Below the pieces are notes generated by a model, which was not told the origin of the DNA, ran no database searches, and saw only the letters and a program-made list of their open reading frames with translations. This document shows positions 1 to 6,680 of a stretch of DNA of 21,378 nt, piece after piece; position 1 is the stretch's first letter, and every line of letters begins with the position of its first letter. Location of the stretch: the NCBI GenBank assembly GCA_019689615.1, contig JADGHD010000013.1:1-21378 (forward strand). Reading direction: 5' to 3'. The DNA comes from Frankia sp. Lineage in GTDB: Bacteria; Actinomycetota; Actinomycetes; Frankiales; Frankiaceae. Both the position numbers and the translations under genes were made by a program.

Positions 1-117
1 TCGCCGCCCCGTCGCCGCCCCGCCCGCCGCCAACCGGCCACGCGGCGGGTACGCAGGGCGGGCGCCCGGCCGCCGTCGCGCCGGCACGGCCGGTCCAAGA
101 TCCGGCAGGGCGAACGC
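1..117. other. Low-complexity left edge without a gene
   Basis: The first bases are an 11-bp unit (TCGCCGCCCCG) repeated twice in tandem, followed by more GC-only sequence. I see no coding frame with a start and ribosome binding site ending here. The long minus-strand open frame that enters this area from position 900 is an antisense shadow of the DUF35 gene and is Arg/Pro/Gly-rich, as expected for a shadow. This stretch is probably the distal upstream region of the operon that starts at 208, or the edge of a contig. Confidence 0.5.
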
Positions 118-131
118 TAGAACACGTTCTC
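118..131. promoter_or_regulatory. KstR-like operator, distal copy
   Basis: TAGAACACGTTCTC matches the TnnAACnnGTTnnA consensus known for KstR, the TetR-family repressor of steroid and lipid catabolism in actinobacteria, at every fixed base except the last (C instead of A). It lies about 75 bp upstream of the first gene of the DUF35-thiolase operon. A second copy is centred 34 bp downstream, and a TAGAAC half-site sits between them at 141-146. Which protein binds is inference; no regulator of this type is encoded in the window. Confidence 0.7.
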
Positions 132-151
132 ATCGTGCGGTAGAACGCATC

Positions 152-165
152 AGGAACACGTTCTC
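152..165. promoter_or_regulatory. KstR-like operator, proximal copy
   Basis: AGGAACACGTTCTC keeps the AAC-nn-GTT core and the AC spacer of the distal copy but has lost the outer T and A. The inner inverted repeat is GAAC-AC-GTTC. It is 42 bp upstream of the TTG start at 208, so a bound repressor would be near the promoter. A paired arrangement suggests cooperative or double-site control. I could not assign convincing -35/-10 hexamers here. Confidence 0.6.
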
Positions 166-207
166 GTCAAGGTCGGCCGTCGGGCCGGCGCGACCCGGGA
201 GGCAGAC

Positions 208-1236
208 TTGCCCAAGGTCGTCACAACCACCGTGGAGTTCCCCTACCGGCGCAGCCTCGGGCCGGTCGTCGGCCGCTTCGTCGCCGAGCTGGCCAGAGGG
301 CGGATCGTGGGGGCGCGCAGCGGGGAGCGGGTGCTCGCCCCGCCGCTGGAGTACGACCCGGACACCGGGGCGGCGACGGGTGAGCTGGTCGAGGTCGGCC
401 CCGGCGGCACCGTCCGCTCGTGGACCTGGGTGGGGCAGCCGGACACCCGGCACCCGCTGAGCCGGCCGTTCGCGTTCGCGCTCATCCAGCTCGACGGTGC
501 GGACACGAGCATGGTGCACGCCGTCGACGCGGGCAGCGAGGCCGCGATGAGCACCGGGATGCGGGTGGTGGCCCGGTTCCGGGCCGAGCCCGGCGGGCGC
601 CCGGACGACCTGGCGTTCTTCGTGCCCGAGGGGGCCGAGCCAACCGGCGAGGAGCCGGCCACGGTCTCGGCGGCCGAGGCGGCGGCGCGGGCCGGGGACG
701 AGCCGGTCACCCCGGTGGAGACGATGGAGTTCTGGTCGTCGCTGGCCTACCAGGAGGCGCTCAACCCGGCGGCCCAGCGCTACGCCGACTCGATGCTGGC
801 CGGGCGCATCCTCGGCCAGCGCTGCCCGACCTGCGGGAAGACCTACGTCCCGCCGCGGGACTTCTGCCCGGTCGACGGCATCCGGCTCGACGAGAGCCAC
901 GACGTCGTCCTACCGGACCGCGGCGTGATCACGAACTTCACGATCGTCACCCCGGTGCAGTATCCGGGCCAGAAGGAGACCGAGCCGTTCGTGCGGGTCT
1001 CGGTGCTACTCGACGAGGCCGACGCCCTGCTGGGCCTGCAGCCCGTCGTCGGCATTCCCAACGAGGAGGTACGGGTGGGCATGCGGGTCGAGGCGGCATG
1101 GCTGCCAGAGGCCGAGCGCAACGCGGAGGAGTTCGGCAACCGCGGCTGGGGCTCGACCACCGGGGCGATCGCCGGCTGGCGCCCCACCGGCGAGCCTGAC
1201 CTGCCCGTCGAGCGCTACATCGACAGGGTCTTCTGA
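208..1236 (+). CDS. Tandem-DUF35 OB-fold protein, partner of thiolase-like enzymes
   Basis: This 342-residue protein has two DUF35 units (zinc ribbon plus OB-fold). The C-terminal unit begins near residue 199 (GRILGQRCPTCGKTYVPP) with ribbon cysteines C206, C209 and C220; the expected fourth cysteine is Asp223. The N-terminal unit (GRIVGARSGERVLAPP, from residue 31) aligns with the same stretch but has Ser, Gly and Asp where the cysteines should be, so its ribbon has decayed. A linker of about 35 residues joins the halves. DUF35 proteins are known obligate partners of thiolase-fold enzymes, for example the DUF35 domain of ChsH2 with the steroid retro-aldolase Ltp2, and BbsA with BbsB. The TTG start is chosen because GGGAGG lies 5 nt upstream. 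The stop overlaps the next gene's ATG (TGATG), so it is translationally coupled. The substrate is unknown. Confidence 0.88.
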   Translation: MPKVVTTTVEFPYRRSLGPVVGRFVAELARGRIVGARSGERVLAPPLEYDPDTGAATGELVEVGPGGTVRSWTWVGQPDTRHPLSRPFAFALIQLDGADTSMVHAVDAGSEAAMSTGMRVVARFRAEPGGRPDDLAFFVPEGAEPTGEEPATVSAAEAAARAGDEPVTPVETMEFWSSLAYQEALNPAAQRYADSMLAGRILGQRCPTCGKTYVPPRDFCPVDGIRLDESHDVVLPDRGVITNFTIVTPVQYPGQKETEPFVRVSVLLDEADALLGLQPVVGIPNEEVRVGMRVEAAWLPEAERNAEEFGNRGWGSTTGAIAGWRPTGEPDLPVERYIDRVF

Positions 1237-2417
1237 TGGCGGCGGAAACCACGGGCGCCGTGTTCGGCCAGCCCGTCGCGATCGTCGGCTACGCCATCTC
1301 GGAGATGAGCGAGTTCGCCGAGCAGACCGAGGTACAGCTCTGCCTCGACGTCGTGAGCCGGGCGCTGGCCTCCTCCGGCCTGTCCCGCAAGGAGATCGAC
1401 TTCACCTGCTCCGGCAGCGCCGACTACCTGTCCGGCGGCACCTTCACCTTCGTCGCCAACCTCGACGCCGTCGGCGCCTGGCCGCCGATCCGCGAGTCGC
1501 ACGTCGAGATGGACGGCGCCTGGGCGATGCACGAGGCGTGGGTGCGGCTGCTGATCGGCGAGGAGCGCACCGCGCTGGTGTTCGGCTCCGGCAAGTCGTC
1601 CACCGGTGAGCTCTCCCGGGTGCTCACCCTGCAGACCGACCCCTACTACCTGGCGCCGCTCGGCACCGACCCGGTGTCGCTGGCCGCGCTGCAGGCCAGG
1701 GCGCTGCTGGACAGCGGCAAGGCGACCGAGCGCGACTTCGCCGCGGTCGCGGCCCGTGCCCGGCGCGCCGCGGCCGACAACCCGTACGCCGTCCCCTCGG
1801 TCGCCGCGGCGGGCCGGGGTGGCGTGGCGACGGCCACCGACCTGGACGCCGAGATCGACGCCCTGCTGGCCGCCGAGCCGGTGCGCTCCCCGCTGCGCCC
1901 GCACGACCTGCCGCCGGTGACCGACGGGGCGTGCGCTGTCGTGCTCGCCACCGCGGACGTGGCCAACCGGCTCGCGGCCGAGCACGGCATCGTCCCGGTG
2001 TGGATCACCGGCTTCGAGCACTTCGTCGAGCCGCACCAGCCGGGCATGCGCGACCTGACCGACTCGGTGTCCACCCGGCTCGCCGCGCAGGCCGCCGGGA
2101 TCGGCAGTGGCGGGCCGGTCGAGGTGGCCGAGCTGTCGGCGACCTACAGCCACGAGGAGATCATCCTGCAGGGCGCGCTCGGCCTGCCGGACGACTGCGT
2201 GGTCAACCCGTCCGGGGGGGCGCTGGCCGCCAACCCGGTGATGGCCACCGGCCTGGTCCGCATCGCCGAGGCGGCCAGGGCGATCCGCGAGCGCGGCCAC
2301 AGCCGGACGCTGGCGCACGCCACCTCGGGGCTGTGCCTGCAGCAGAACCTGGTCTGCCTGCTGAGCCGGGAGGCGGGCGGCGGCCAGCAGCCAGGAGACG
2401 AAGGAGGCCAGCGGTGA
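1236..2417 (+). CDS. Thiolase-like (lipid-transfer/Ltp2-type) protein 1, cysteine-less
   Basis: The 393-residue protein has the SCP2-type thiolase fold: a VAIVGYA start (14-20), the VTDGACAVVL core segment (228-237) and NPSGGALAANP (324-334). The nucleophile loop, normally VExACASG, reads VEMDGAWA (90-97), putting Gly94 at the cysteine position. The GHPxG histidine motif is replaced by a one-residue-shorter ANPVM. It should therefore not catalyse ordinary thiolysis. Known enzymes with similar losses, such as Ltp2, do retro-aldol cleavage of acyl-CoA side chains with a DUF35 partner, and such a partner is encoded immediately upstream with a TGATG overlap. The C-terminus (about 380-393, Gly/Gln-rich) looks disordered. 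The last codons overlap the next GTG by 4 bp. An enzymatically silent partner subunit of the second thiolase is an alternative. Confidence 0.87.
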   Translation: MAAETTGAVFGQPVAIVGYAISEMSEFAEQTEVQLCLDVVSRALASSGLSRKEIDFTCSGSADYLSGGTFTFVANLDAVGAWPPIRESHVEMDGAWAMHEAWVRLLIGEERTALVFGSGKSSTGELSRVLTLQTDPYYLAPLGTDPVSLAALQARALLDSGKATERDFAAVAARARRAAADNPYAVPSVAAAGRGGVATATDLDAEIDALLAAEPVRSPLRPHDLPPVTDGACAVVLATADVANRLAAEHGIVPVWITGFEHFVEPHQPGMRDLTDSVSTRLAAQAAGIGSGGPVEVAELSATYSHEEIILQGALGLPDDCVVNPSGGALAANPVMATGLVRIAEAARAIRERGHSRTLAHATSGLCLQQNLVCLLSREAGGGQQPGDEGGQR

Positions 2418-3568
2418 GCGGCGAGCCCTGCGCGATCGTCGGGATCGGCCAGACCCACCACCGGAGCAAGCGGCTGGACGTCTCGCTCGCCGGCCTGGTC
2501 CGGGAGGCGGCGAGCCGCGCGCTCGAGGACGCCAACATGGACTGGGCGGACATCGACGCCATCGTGATCGGCAAGGCGCCGGACGCGTTCGAGGGCGTCA
2601 TGATGCCCGAGCTGTACCTGGCCGACGCGCTCGGCGCCGCCGGCAAGCCGATCCTTCGGGTGCACACCGCCGGCAGCGTCGGCGGTTCCACCGGCATCGT
2701 CGCCGCGCACCTCATCCACGCCCGCCGGCACCGCCGGGTGCTGGCCGTCGCCTTCGAGAAGCAGTCCGAGGGCAACGCGCAGTGGGGCCTCGGCGGCGGC
2801 AAGTCCGGGAGCATGGGCGCCGGCGGCATCTTCGCCCCGTGGATCCGCTCCTACATGCGCCGCTCCGGCGCGCCCGAGCACATCGGCTGGAAGGTGGCGG
2901 TCAAGGACCGGCTCAACGCGCTGAAGAACCCGTACGCGCACCTGAAGATCGCTGACATCTCGATCGAGAAGGTCCGCGACTCGTTCATGCTCTGGGACCC
3001 GCTGCACTTCCTGGAGTCCTGCCCGTCGTCGGACGGCGCCTGCGCGCTGGTGCTGACCGACGAGGCGGGCGGGCGCGCCGCGGCCGCCGCCGGCCGCCCG
3101 CCGGCCTGGGTCGCGGCGACCGCGATGCGCAGCGAGCCGACCTCCTTCCCCAACCGGGACCCAGTCCGGCCGCAGGCGGGCATCCTGTGCGCCCGTGACC
3201 TGTACCGGCAGGCCGGGATCTCCAACCCGCTGACCGAGATCGACGTCGCCGAGCTCTACGTGCCGTTCAGCTGGTACGAGCCGATGTGGCTGGAGGGTCA
3301 CGAGATCGTCGAGCCGGGCCAGGGCTGGAAGCTCGTCGACAGCGGCGAGACCGAGATCGGCGGGTCGTTCCCGGTCAACCCGTCCGGTGGGGTGCTGTCG
3401 TCCAACCCGATCGGCGCGTCCGGCCTGCTGCGGTTCGCCGAGGCGGCGCTGCAGGTACGCGGCATGGCCGGCGAGCACCAGGTGGAAGGCGCTCGCACCG
3501 CGCTCGGGCACGCCTACGGTGGCGGTGCCCAGTACTTCGCCATGTGGATCGTGAAGTCGTCGCTGTAG
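2414..3568 (+). CDS. Thiolase-like (lipid-transfer/Ltp2-type) protein 2, cysteine-less
   Basis: This 384-residue protein starts at GTG 2414, overlapping the previous stop (GTGA), with AGGAGG at 2402-2407, 6 nt upstream; the longer open frame upstream is a shadow. Thiolase features are AIVGIGQT (7-14), SSDGACALVL (205-214), the VAELYVPFSWYE helix region (278-289) and NPSGGVLSSNPIGASG (322-337). The nucleophile loop reads VHTAGSVGG (83-91), with Gly87 where cysteine belongs, and the GHP motif is SNP, so the same two catalytic groups are lost as in its neighbour. C-terminal GHAYGGGAQYF (365-375) is the oxyanion-loop region without its usual cysteine. The three-gene set suggests a heteromeric complex acting on a CoA thioester; aldol or retro-aldol chemistry is more likely than thiolysis. 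The pathway role is inferred from the operator and from known Ltp2/ChsH2 biology. Confidence 0.88.
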   Translation: MSGEPCAIVGIGQTHHRSKRLDVSLAGLVREAASRALEDANMDWADIDAIVIGKAPDAFEGVMMPELYLADALGAAGKPILRVHTAGSVGGSTGIVAAHLIHARRHRRVLAVAFEKQSEGNAQWGLGGGKSGSMGAGGIFAPWIRSYMRRSGAPEHIGWKVAVKDRLNALKNPYAHLKIADISIEKVRDSFMLWDPLHFLESCPSSDGACALVLTDEAGGRAAAAAGRPPAWVAATAMRSEPTSFPNRDPVRPQAGILCARDLYRQAGISNPLTEIDVAELYVPFSWYEPMWLEGHEIVEPGQGWKLVDSGETEIGGSFPVNPSGGVLSSNPIGASGLLRFAEAALQVRGMAGEHQVEGARTALGHAYGGGAQYFAMWIVKSSL

Positions 3569-3592
3569 TTCGCTAGTCGCCGGAACGCGCCA

Positions 3593-3637
3593 GCCGCGGG
3601 TGGCGGGGCGGTCGCTCACCGTCTGGCCACCCGCGGC
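3593..3637 (+). terminator. Hairpin between thiolase 2 and cyclase gene
   Basis: GCCGCGGGTGGC (3593-3604) and GCCACCCGCGGC (3626-3637) form a perfect 12-bp stem with a 21-nt loop, 25 bp after the thiolase stop and 20 bp before the cyclase start. There is no T-tract, as is usual at this GC content. It may end the thiolase operon or only weaken read-through into the cyclase gene. Confidence 0.55.
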
Positions 3638-3657
3638 CGGCCAGTTGGGAGGTCAGG

Positions 3658-4584
3658 GTGCCGCTGCCCGAGGAGTTCCACGAGCTCGCCCGCAAGGTCA
3701 ACAACTGGGGGCGGTGGGGCCCCGAGGACGAGCGCGGCACGTTGAACCTCATCACCGACGAGGTGGTGCGCCGGGGCGCGGGCTGCGTGCGTACCGGGAA
3801 GCGGTTCTCGCTCGCGATGCCGCTGTCGGCCGACGGCCCGCAGATGGGTTTCATCCCGGGGCGGATCAACCCGTTACGGACGATGATCTCGCTGAACTCG
3901 CCGGTGACCGGTGACCCCACGCAGGCGTGCTTCTCCGACGACGCGGTCGTCATGGGCGTGCAGTGCGCCACCCACTGGGACGCGCTAGCGCACGCCTCCT
4001 ATGACGGCCGGATCTACAACGGGTTCGGCTGGGACACCATCACCTTCAACGGCGCAGCCCGCTGCGGCATCGACAAGACCGGCCCGATCGTCGGCCGCGG
4101 CGTGCTGCTCGACGTCGCCCGGGCCAAGGGCGTCGACATCCTCGACGGCGGCTACGCGATCACCGGCGAGGACCTGGACGCGGCGGCGGACGCGGCCGGG
4201 GTGACGATCGAGCCCGGCGACATCGTGCTGATCCGGACCGGCCAGATCCGCAGGTTCCACCAGGGCGACAAGGTCGGCTACACGTTCCCCTCCCCCGGCC
4301 CGTCGCTGAAGTCGGTCGAGTGGATGCGCTCGCGCGACATCGCCGCCGTGGCCACCGACACGATCGTCTTCGAGGTCTACCCCAGCGAGCGGGCCGACGC
4401 CCAGCTGCCGGTGCACCTGCTGCACCTGGTCGAGATGGGCCTGACCCAGGGCCAGAACTTCGACCTGGAGGCGCTCGCCGCCGACTGCGCCGACGACGGC
4501 GTCTACACGTTCCTGCTGTCCGCCACGCCGGAGCCGTTCGTCGCCGGCCTCGGCGGCCCGGTCATCCCGATCGCGATCAAGTAG
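3658..4584 (+). CDS. Cyclase family (kynurenine formamidase-like) metal-dependent hydrolase
   Basis: The 308-residue protein belongs to the putative cyclase family (PF04199-like). The metal-binding signature appears as QCATHWDALAH (102-112) with His106, Asp108 and His112, a variant of the usual HxGTHxDxPxH. A later PVHLLHLVEMG segment (251-261) supplies further family-typical histidines, and PGDIVLIRTG (186-195) is the family's conserved strand-turn. The length fits the longer actinobacterial branch. The GTG start has GGGAGG at 3647-3652, 5 nt upstream. Characterised relatives hydrolyse amides or lactone-like rings; the substrate here is unknown. It follows the thiolase operon on the same strand after a hairpin, so co-expression by read-through is possible and a ring-hydrolysis step in the same pathway is a reasonable guess. 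Confidence 0.82.
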   Translation: MPLPEEFHELARKVNNWGRWGPEDERGTLNLITDEVVRRGAGCVRTGKRFSLAMPLSADGPQMGFIPGRINPLRTMISLNSPVTGDPTQACFSDDAVVMGVQCATHWDALAHASYDGRIYNGFGWDTITFNGAARCGIDKTGPIVGRGVLLDVARAKGVDILDGGYAITGEDLDAAADAAGVTIEPGDIVLIRTGQIRRFHQGDKVGYTFPSPGPSLKSVEWMRSRDIAAVATDTIVFEVYPSERADAQLPVHLLHLVEMGLTQGQNFDLEALAADCADDGVYTFLLSATPEPFVAGLGGPVIPIAIK

Positions 4585-4597
4585 TCGTGGCCTGCCC

Positions 4598-4633
4598 GCC
4601 GTCCGGGCCGCCCGCCGCAACGGCCCGGACGGC
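4598..4633. terminator. Bidirectional terminator hairpin
   Basis: GCCGTCCGGGCCG (4598-4610) and CGGCCCGGACGGC (4621-4633) form a perfect 13-bp stem with a 10-nt loop. It sits between the stop of the plus-strand cyclase gene (4584) and the stop of the minus-strand VOC gene (4654), so it can serve both. Confidence 0.75.
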
Positions 4634-4653
4634 ACTCGGCGCCGGTGCGGCGC

Positions 4654-5091
4654 CTAGCTGTCGGCCGGGGCCGGGCAGAGGCAGAACGGGTGGCCGGCTG
4701 GGTCGAGCATGACCCGCCAGGCGTCGCCGCCGGGCTGGGTGTCGGCCTCCCGGCCGCCGAGCTCGATCGCCCGGCGCACCGCCGCCGGCACGTCGCTCAC
4801 CCGGAAGTCCAGGTGGAACTGCTGCGGCGGGTCCTGGGTCGGCCAGCGCGGCGGCCGGTAGTCCTCGACCTTCTGGAACCCGATCATGACCTCGGTGCCG
4901 GGCGGGGTCAGGTAGGCCCACTCCCCCTTCTCCTCGTCAGCACCGGCGACGCCCCAGCCGGTCAGCTCGCCGTAGAAGGTGGCGAGCGCCTTCGCGTCCG
5001 GGCAGTCGAGCATCAGCCCGGCCCAGGTCAGTCCGGGCGCCGCCCCGGCCGACTGGCCGGCCGTGCCCTGCGCGGTATCGGTGGCCGCCAT
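4654..5091 (-). CDS. VOC family (glyoxalase-like) protein
   Basis: The 145-residue protein has the vicinal oxygen chelate fold: LTWAGLMLDCPDAKALATFY (21-40) is the first beta-alpha unit, and QFHLDFRVSDVPAAVRRAIELG (91-112) starts the second, ending in DPAGHPFCLCP (130-140). The pattern matches the actinobacterial Glyoxalase_6-type proteins of one to two hundred residues. Members include bleomycin-type binding proteins, dioxygenases and many proteins of unknown substrate; nothing here fixes the reaction. The ATG has a GAGGAG ribosome binding site just upstream. The first 20 residues are Ala/Thr/Gly-rich and probably flexible. It is divergent from the WYL regulator at 5266, which may control it. 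Confidence 0.83.
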   Translation of the reverse strand: MAATDTAQGTAGQSAGAAPGLTWAGLMLDCPDAKALATFYGELTGWGVAGADEEKGEWAYLTPPGTEVMIGFQKVEDYRPPRWPTQDPPQQFHLDFRVSDVPAAVRRAIELGGREADTQPGGDAWRVMLDPAGHPFCLCPAPADS

Positions 5092-5133
5092 GACAGCTCC
5101 TCGTCGCTCGTCGGGTCAGGTGCTTGTCGGGCG

Positions 5134-5160
5134 GGGCCGGCGCGGCGCTCGCGCCGGCCC
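5134..5160. other. Strong short-loop hairpin in the VOC/WYL divergent region
   Basis: GGGCCGGCGCG (5134-5144) and CGCGCCGGCCC (5150-5160) form a perfect 11-bp stem with a 5-nt loop, 43 bp upstream of the VOC start. It lies in the 174-bp spacer shared by the divergent VOC and WYL genes. In the VOC transcript it would be a leader hairpin; it could also be a protein binding site. I see no clear promoter hexamers around it. Confidence 0.4.
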
Positions 5161-5265
5161 GCCGGCCGGCTGGTTGGGCCGGCAGCGGCCATGCTCGCGG
5201 CCAAGGCTGCCACCTCCTGTCAGGTATGGCGAGCCGACTGTCGGTGGGCGGCGGGAGAATGCGGC

Positions 5266-6402
5266 ATGCGCGCCAGTCGTCTCGTCTCGGTGCTCCTGCT
5301 GTTGCAGGCCCGCGGCCGGCTGACCGCCCGCGAGATCGCCGACGAGCTGGAGGTCTCGGTACGGACCATCTACCGGGACCTGGAGGCGCTGGCCGAGGCG
5401 GGCGTCCCGGTGGTGGCCGACCGCGGCGCCGCCGGCGGGTACCGGCTGCTCGACGGCTACCGCACCCGCCTCACCGGCCTGACCAGGGACGAGGCGGACA
5501 CGCTGCTGTTGGCCGGAATCCCGGGGCCGGCCGCCGAGCTCGGGCTGGGAGCGGAGCTGGCCGCCGCCGAGCTCAAGCTGCTCGCGGCGCTGCCCGAGAC
5601 GCTGCGCTCCCGGGCCACCCGCGTGCGGGAGTGCTTCCACCTGGACGCGCCGGGCTGGTTCCGCGACGCCGAGCCGGTGCCGCATCTGGCCGAGGTCGCC
5701 GACGCGGTCTGGCAGCGGCGCCGGATCCGGGTGACCTACCGGCGCTGGCGGGCGCCGCGCGAGGTCAGCCGGCTGCTGGAGCCGCTTGGCCTCGTGCTCA
5801 AGAGCGGCGTGTGGTACCTGGTCAGCGAGGTGGTGGCCGAGCCGGACGCGCCGGCGACCGAGTCAGCGCTGTGGCCGGACCCCGCGGCGGACGTGCTGGC
5901 CGCCAGCGCCGACGACCGGCGACGGCGGGTGTACCGGGTCAGCAACATCCTCACGCTGGCGCAGACGGGCGAGACGTTCTGCCGGCCGTCCGGCTTCGAC
6001 CTGGCGGCCTACTGGGCGGCATGGTCGGCGCGGTACGAGTCGGCGGTCTACCGCGGCCAGGCGACGGTGCGGCTCTCGCCGGCCGGGCAGGAGCTGGCCC
6101 GGTACCTGCTGCCGGTGGCGGTCGCCCGGGCCGCCAGCCAGACCGCGTCGGCCCCGGACGCCGACGGCTGGGTGCGTGCCGTGCTGCCGATCGAGTCGGT
6201 CCGCCACGCCAGGCACCAGCTGCTGGTGCTGGGGCCGGAGCTGGAGGTGCTCGACCCACCGGAGCTGCGCGCCGCGCTCGCCCTGGCCGCCCGCGGGCTG
6301 GTGGAGCGCTACCGCGAGACCCCCGTCCCGCCGCGCCCGGCGGGGCCAGGGCGGTCCGGCGGCGGCTTCCGGGCCGACAGCACCAAAGCGCTATCGCCTT
6401 GA
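5266..6402 (+). CDS. WYL-domain transcriptional regulator (HTH_11 type)
   Basis: The 378-residue protein opens with a winged helix (MRASRLVSVLLLLQ, then REIADELEVSVRTIYRDLEAL, to about residue 62), the form typical of DeoR-like WYL regulators. A linker helix region follows, then a WYL domain from about 140 that contains the GVWYLVSEV signature (W183, Y184, L185), and a C-terminal WCX-like extension to about 350. Such proteins sense ligands or nucleic-acid states and repress or activate neighbouring genes. The ATG at 5266 is preferred because the helix-turn-helix starts directly there and GGGAG lies 8 nt upstream; the frame open further upstream has no family similarity. It is divergent from the VOC gene. 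The last 20 residues are Pro/Gly-rich and overlap a possible antisense small gene. Confidence 0.88.
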   Translation: MRASRLVSVLLLLQARGRLTAREIADELEVSVRTIYRDLEALAEAGVPVVADRGAAGGYRLLDGYRTRLTGLTRDEADTLLLAGIPGPAAELGLGAELAAAELKLLAALPETLRSRATRVRECFHLDAPGWFRDAEPVPHLAEVADAVWQRRRIRVTYRRWRAPREVSRLLEPLGLVLKSGVWYLVSEVVAEPDAPATESALWPDPAADVLAASADDRRRRVYRVSNILTLAQTGETFCRPSGFDLAAYWAAWSARYESAVYRGQATVRLSPAGQELARYLLPVAVARAASQTASAPDADGWVRAVLPIESVRHARHQLLVLGPELEVLDPPELRAALALAARGLVERYRETPVPPRPAGPGRSGGGFRADSTKALSP

Positions 6403-6572
6403 CGGGTGCCTGACGAAAGCGCGTGCCGCGCCGCCCAGTGCTGGCCGCGGCCGGCGCCGCCGTCGCGCGGCCGGCGGGTCAGCGAGAAGTCGGGGTCGCG
6501 GCTGTCCGGGCCGACCAGATAGCCGATGACGGTGGTGAGAACCAGGACGCCGAGGATCACGAGGATGGTCAT
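6309..6572 (-). CDS. Putative small single-pass membrane protein
   Basis: The 87-residue frame begins MTILVILGVLVLTTVIGYLV, a convincing single transmembrane helix or signal anchor, followed by a polar Arg/Gly/Pro-rich tail. A GGGAG ribosome binding site lies 8-9 nt before the ATG, and the gene is divergent from the MocR regulator, whose operator-promoter is about 100 bp away. The last 94 bp overlap the 3' end of the WYL gene on the other strand, and the tail after about residue 35 has shadow-like composition, so the true protein may be shorter in conservation terms. I recognise no family. If real, it fills the otherwise empty 275-bp gap between the WYL and MocR genes and is a candidate MocR target. 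Confidence 0.42.
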   Translation of the reverse strand: MTILVILGVLVLTTVIGYLVGPDSRDPDFSLTRRPRDGGAGRGQHWAARHALSSGTRQGDSALVLSARKPPPDRPGPAGRGGTGVSR

Positions 6573-6639
6573 CGCGGGCTCCCGCCGGCGATGAGGGTGC
6601 GTGGCAACCGGCTGGCCGGCAGTGGGCGGTTGGCTAGCG

Positions 6640-6680
6640 GTGACCGGCGCAGGACGATAGCGCTATCATGTCTTCTCATG
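6640..6680 (+). promoter_or_regulatory. Leaderless promoter with 12-bp palindromic operator for the MocR gene
   Basis: GATAGCGCTATC (6656-6667) is a perfect 12-bp palindrome. TATCAT (6664-6669) fits a -10 element, with GTGACC (6640-6645) 18 bp upstream as a -35. Transcription would start at about 6676-6678, at the ATG of the MocR gene (6678), and no ribosome binding site precedes that ATG. The picture is a leaderless mRNA with an operator covering the -10, i.e. autorepression. A partial copy of the operator (AGCGCTATCG) occurs at 6387-6396. Confidence 0.6.

Noticed and set aside
130..900. Long minus-strand open frame opposite the DUF35 gene
   Set aside because: Arg/Pro/Gly-rich shadow of a clearly real plus-strand gene; no family features or ribosome binding site. 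The same applies to many long antisense and alternate frames across the window.
1931..2413. Upstream extension of thiolase 2 frame
   Set aside because: This is an alternate frame of thiolase 1; the GTG at 2414 with AGGAGG and GTGA overlap is the evident start.
1236..3568. Ordinary acetyl-CoA acetyltransferase (beta-oxidation thiolase) assignment
   Set aside because: Both proteins lack the nucleophilic cysteine and the GHP histidine, so plain thiolysis is not supported.
4645..5265. Upstream extension of the WYL regulator frame
   Set aside because: The winged helix starts exactly at ATG 5266; the upstream part overlaps the VOC gene antisense and has shadow composition.
6423..6677. Upstream extension of the MocR frame
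   Set aside because: No family similarity before ATG 6678, and the promoter and palindromic operator lie inside the extension.
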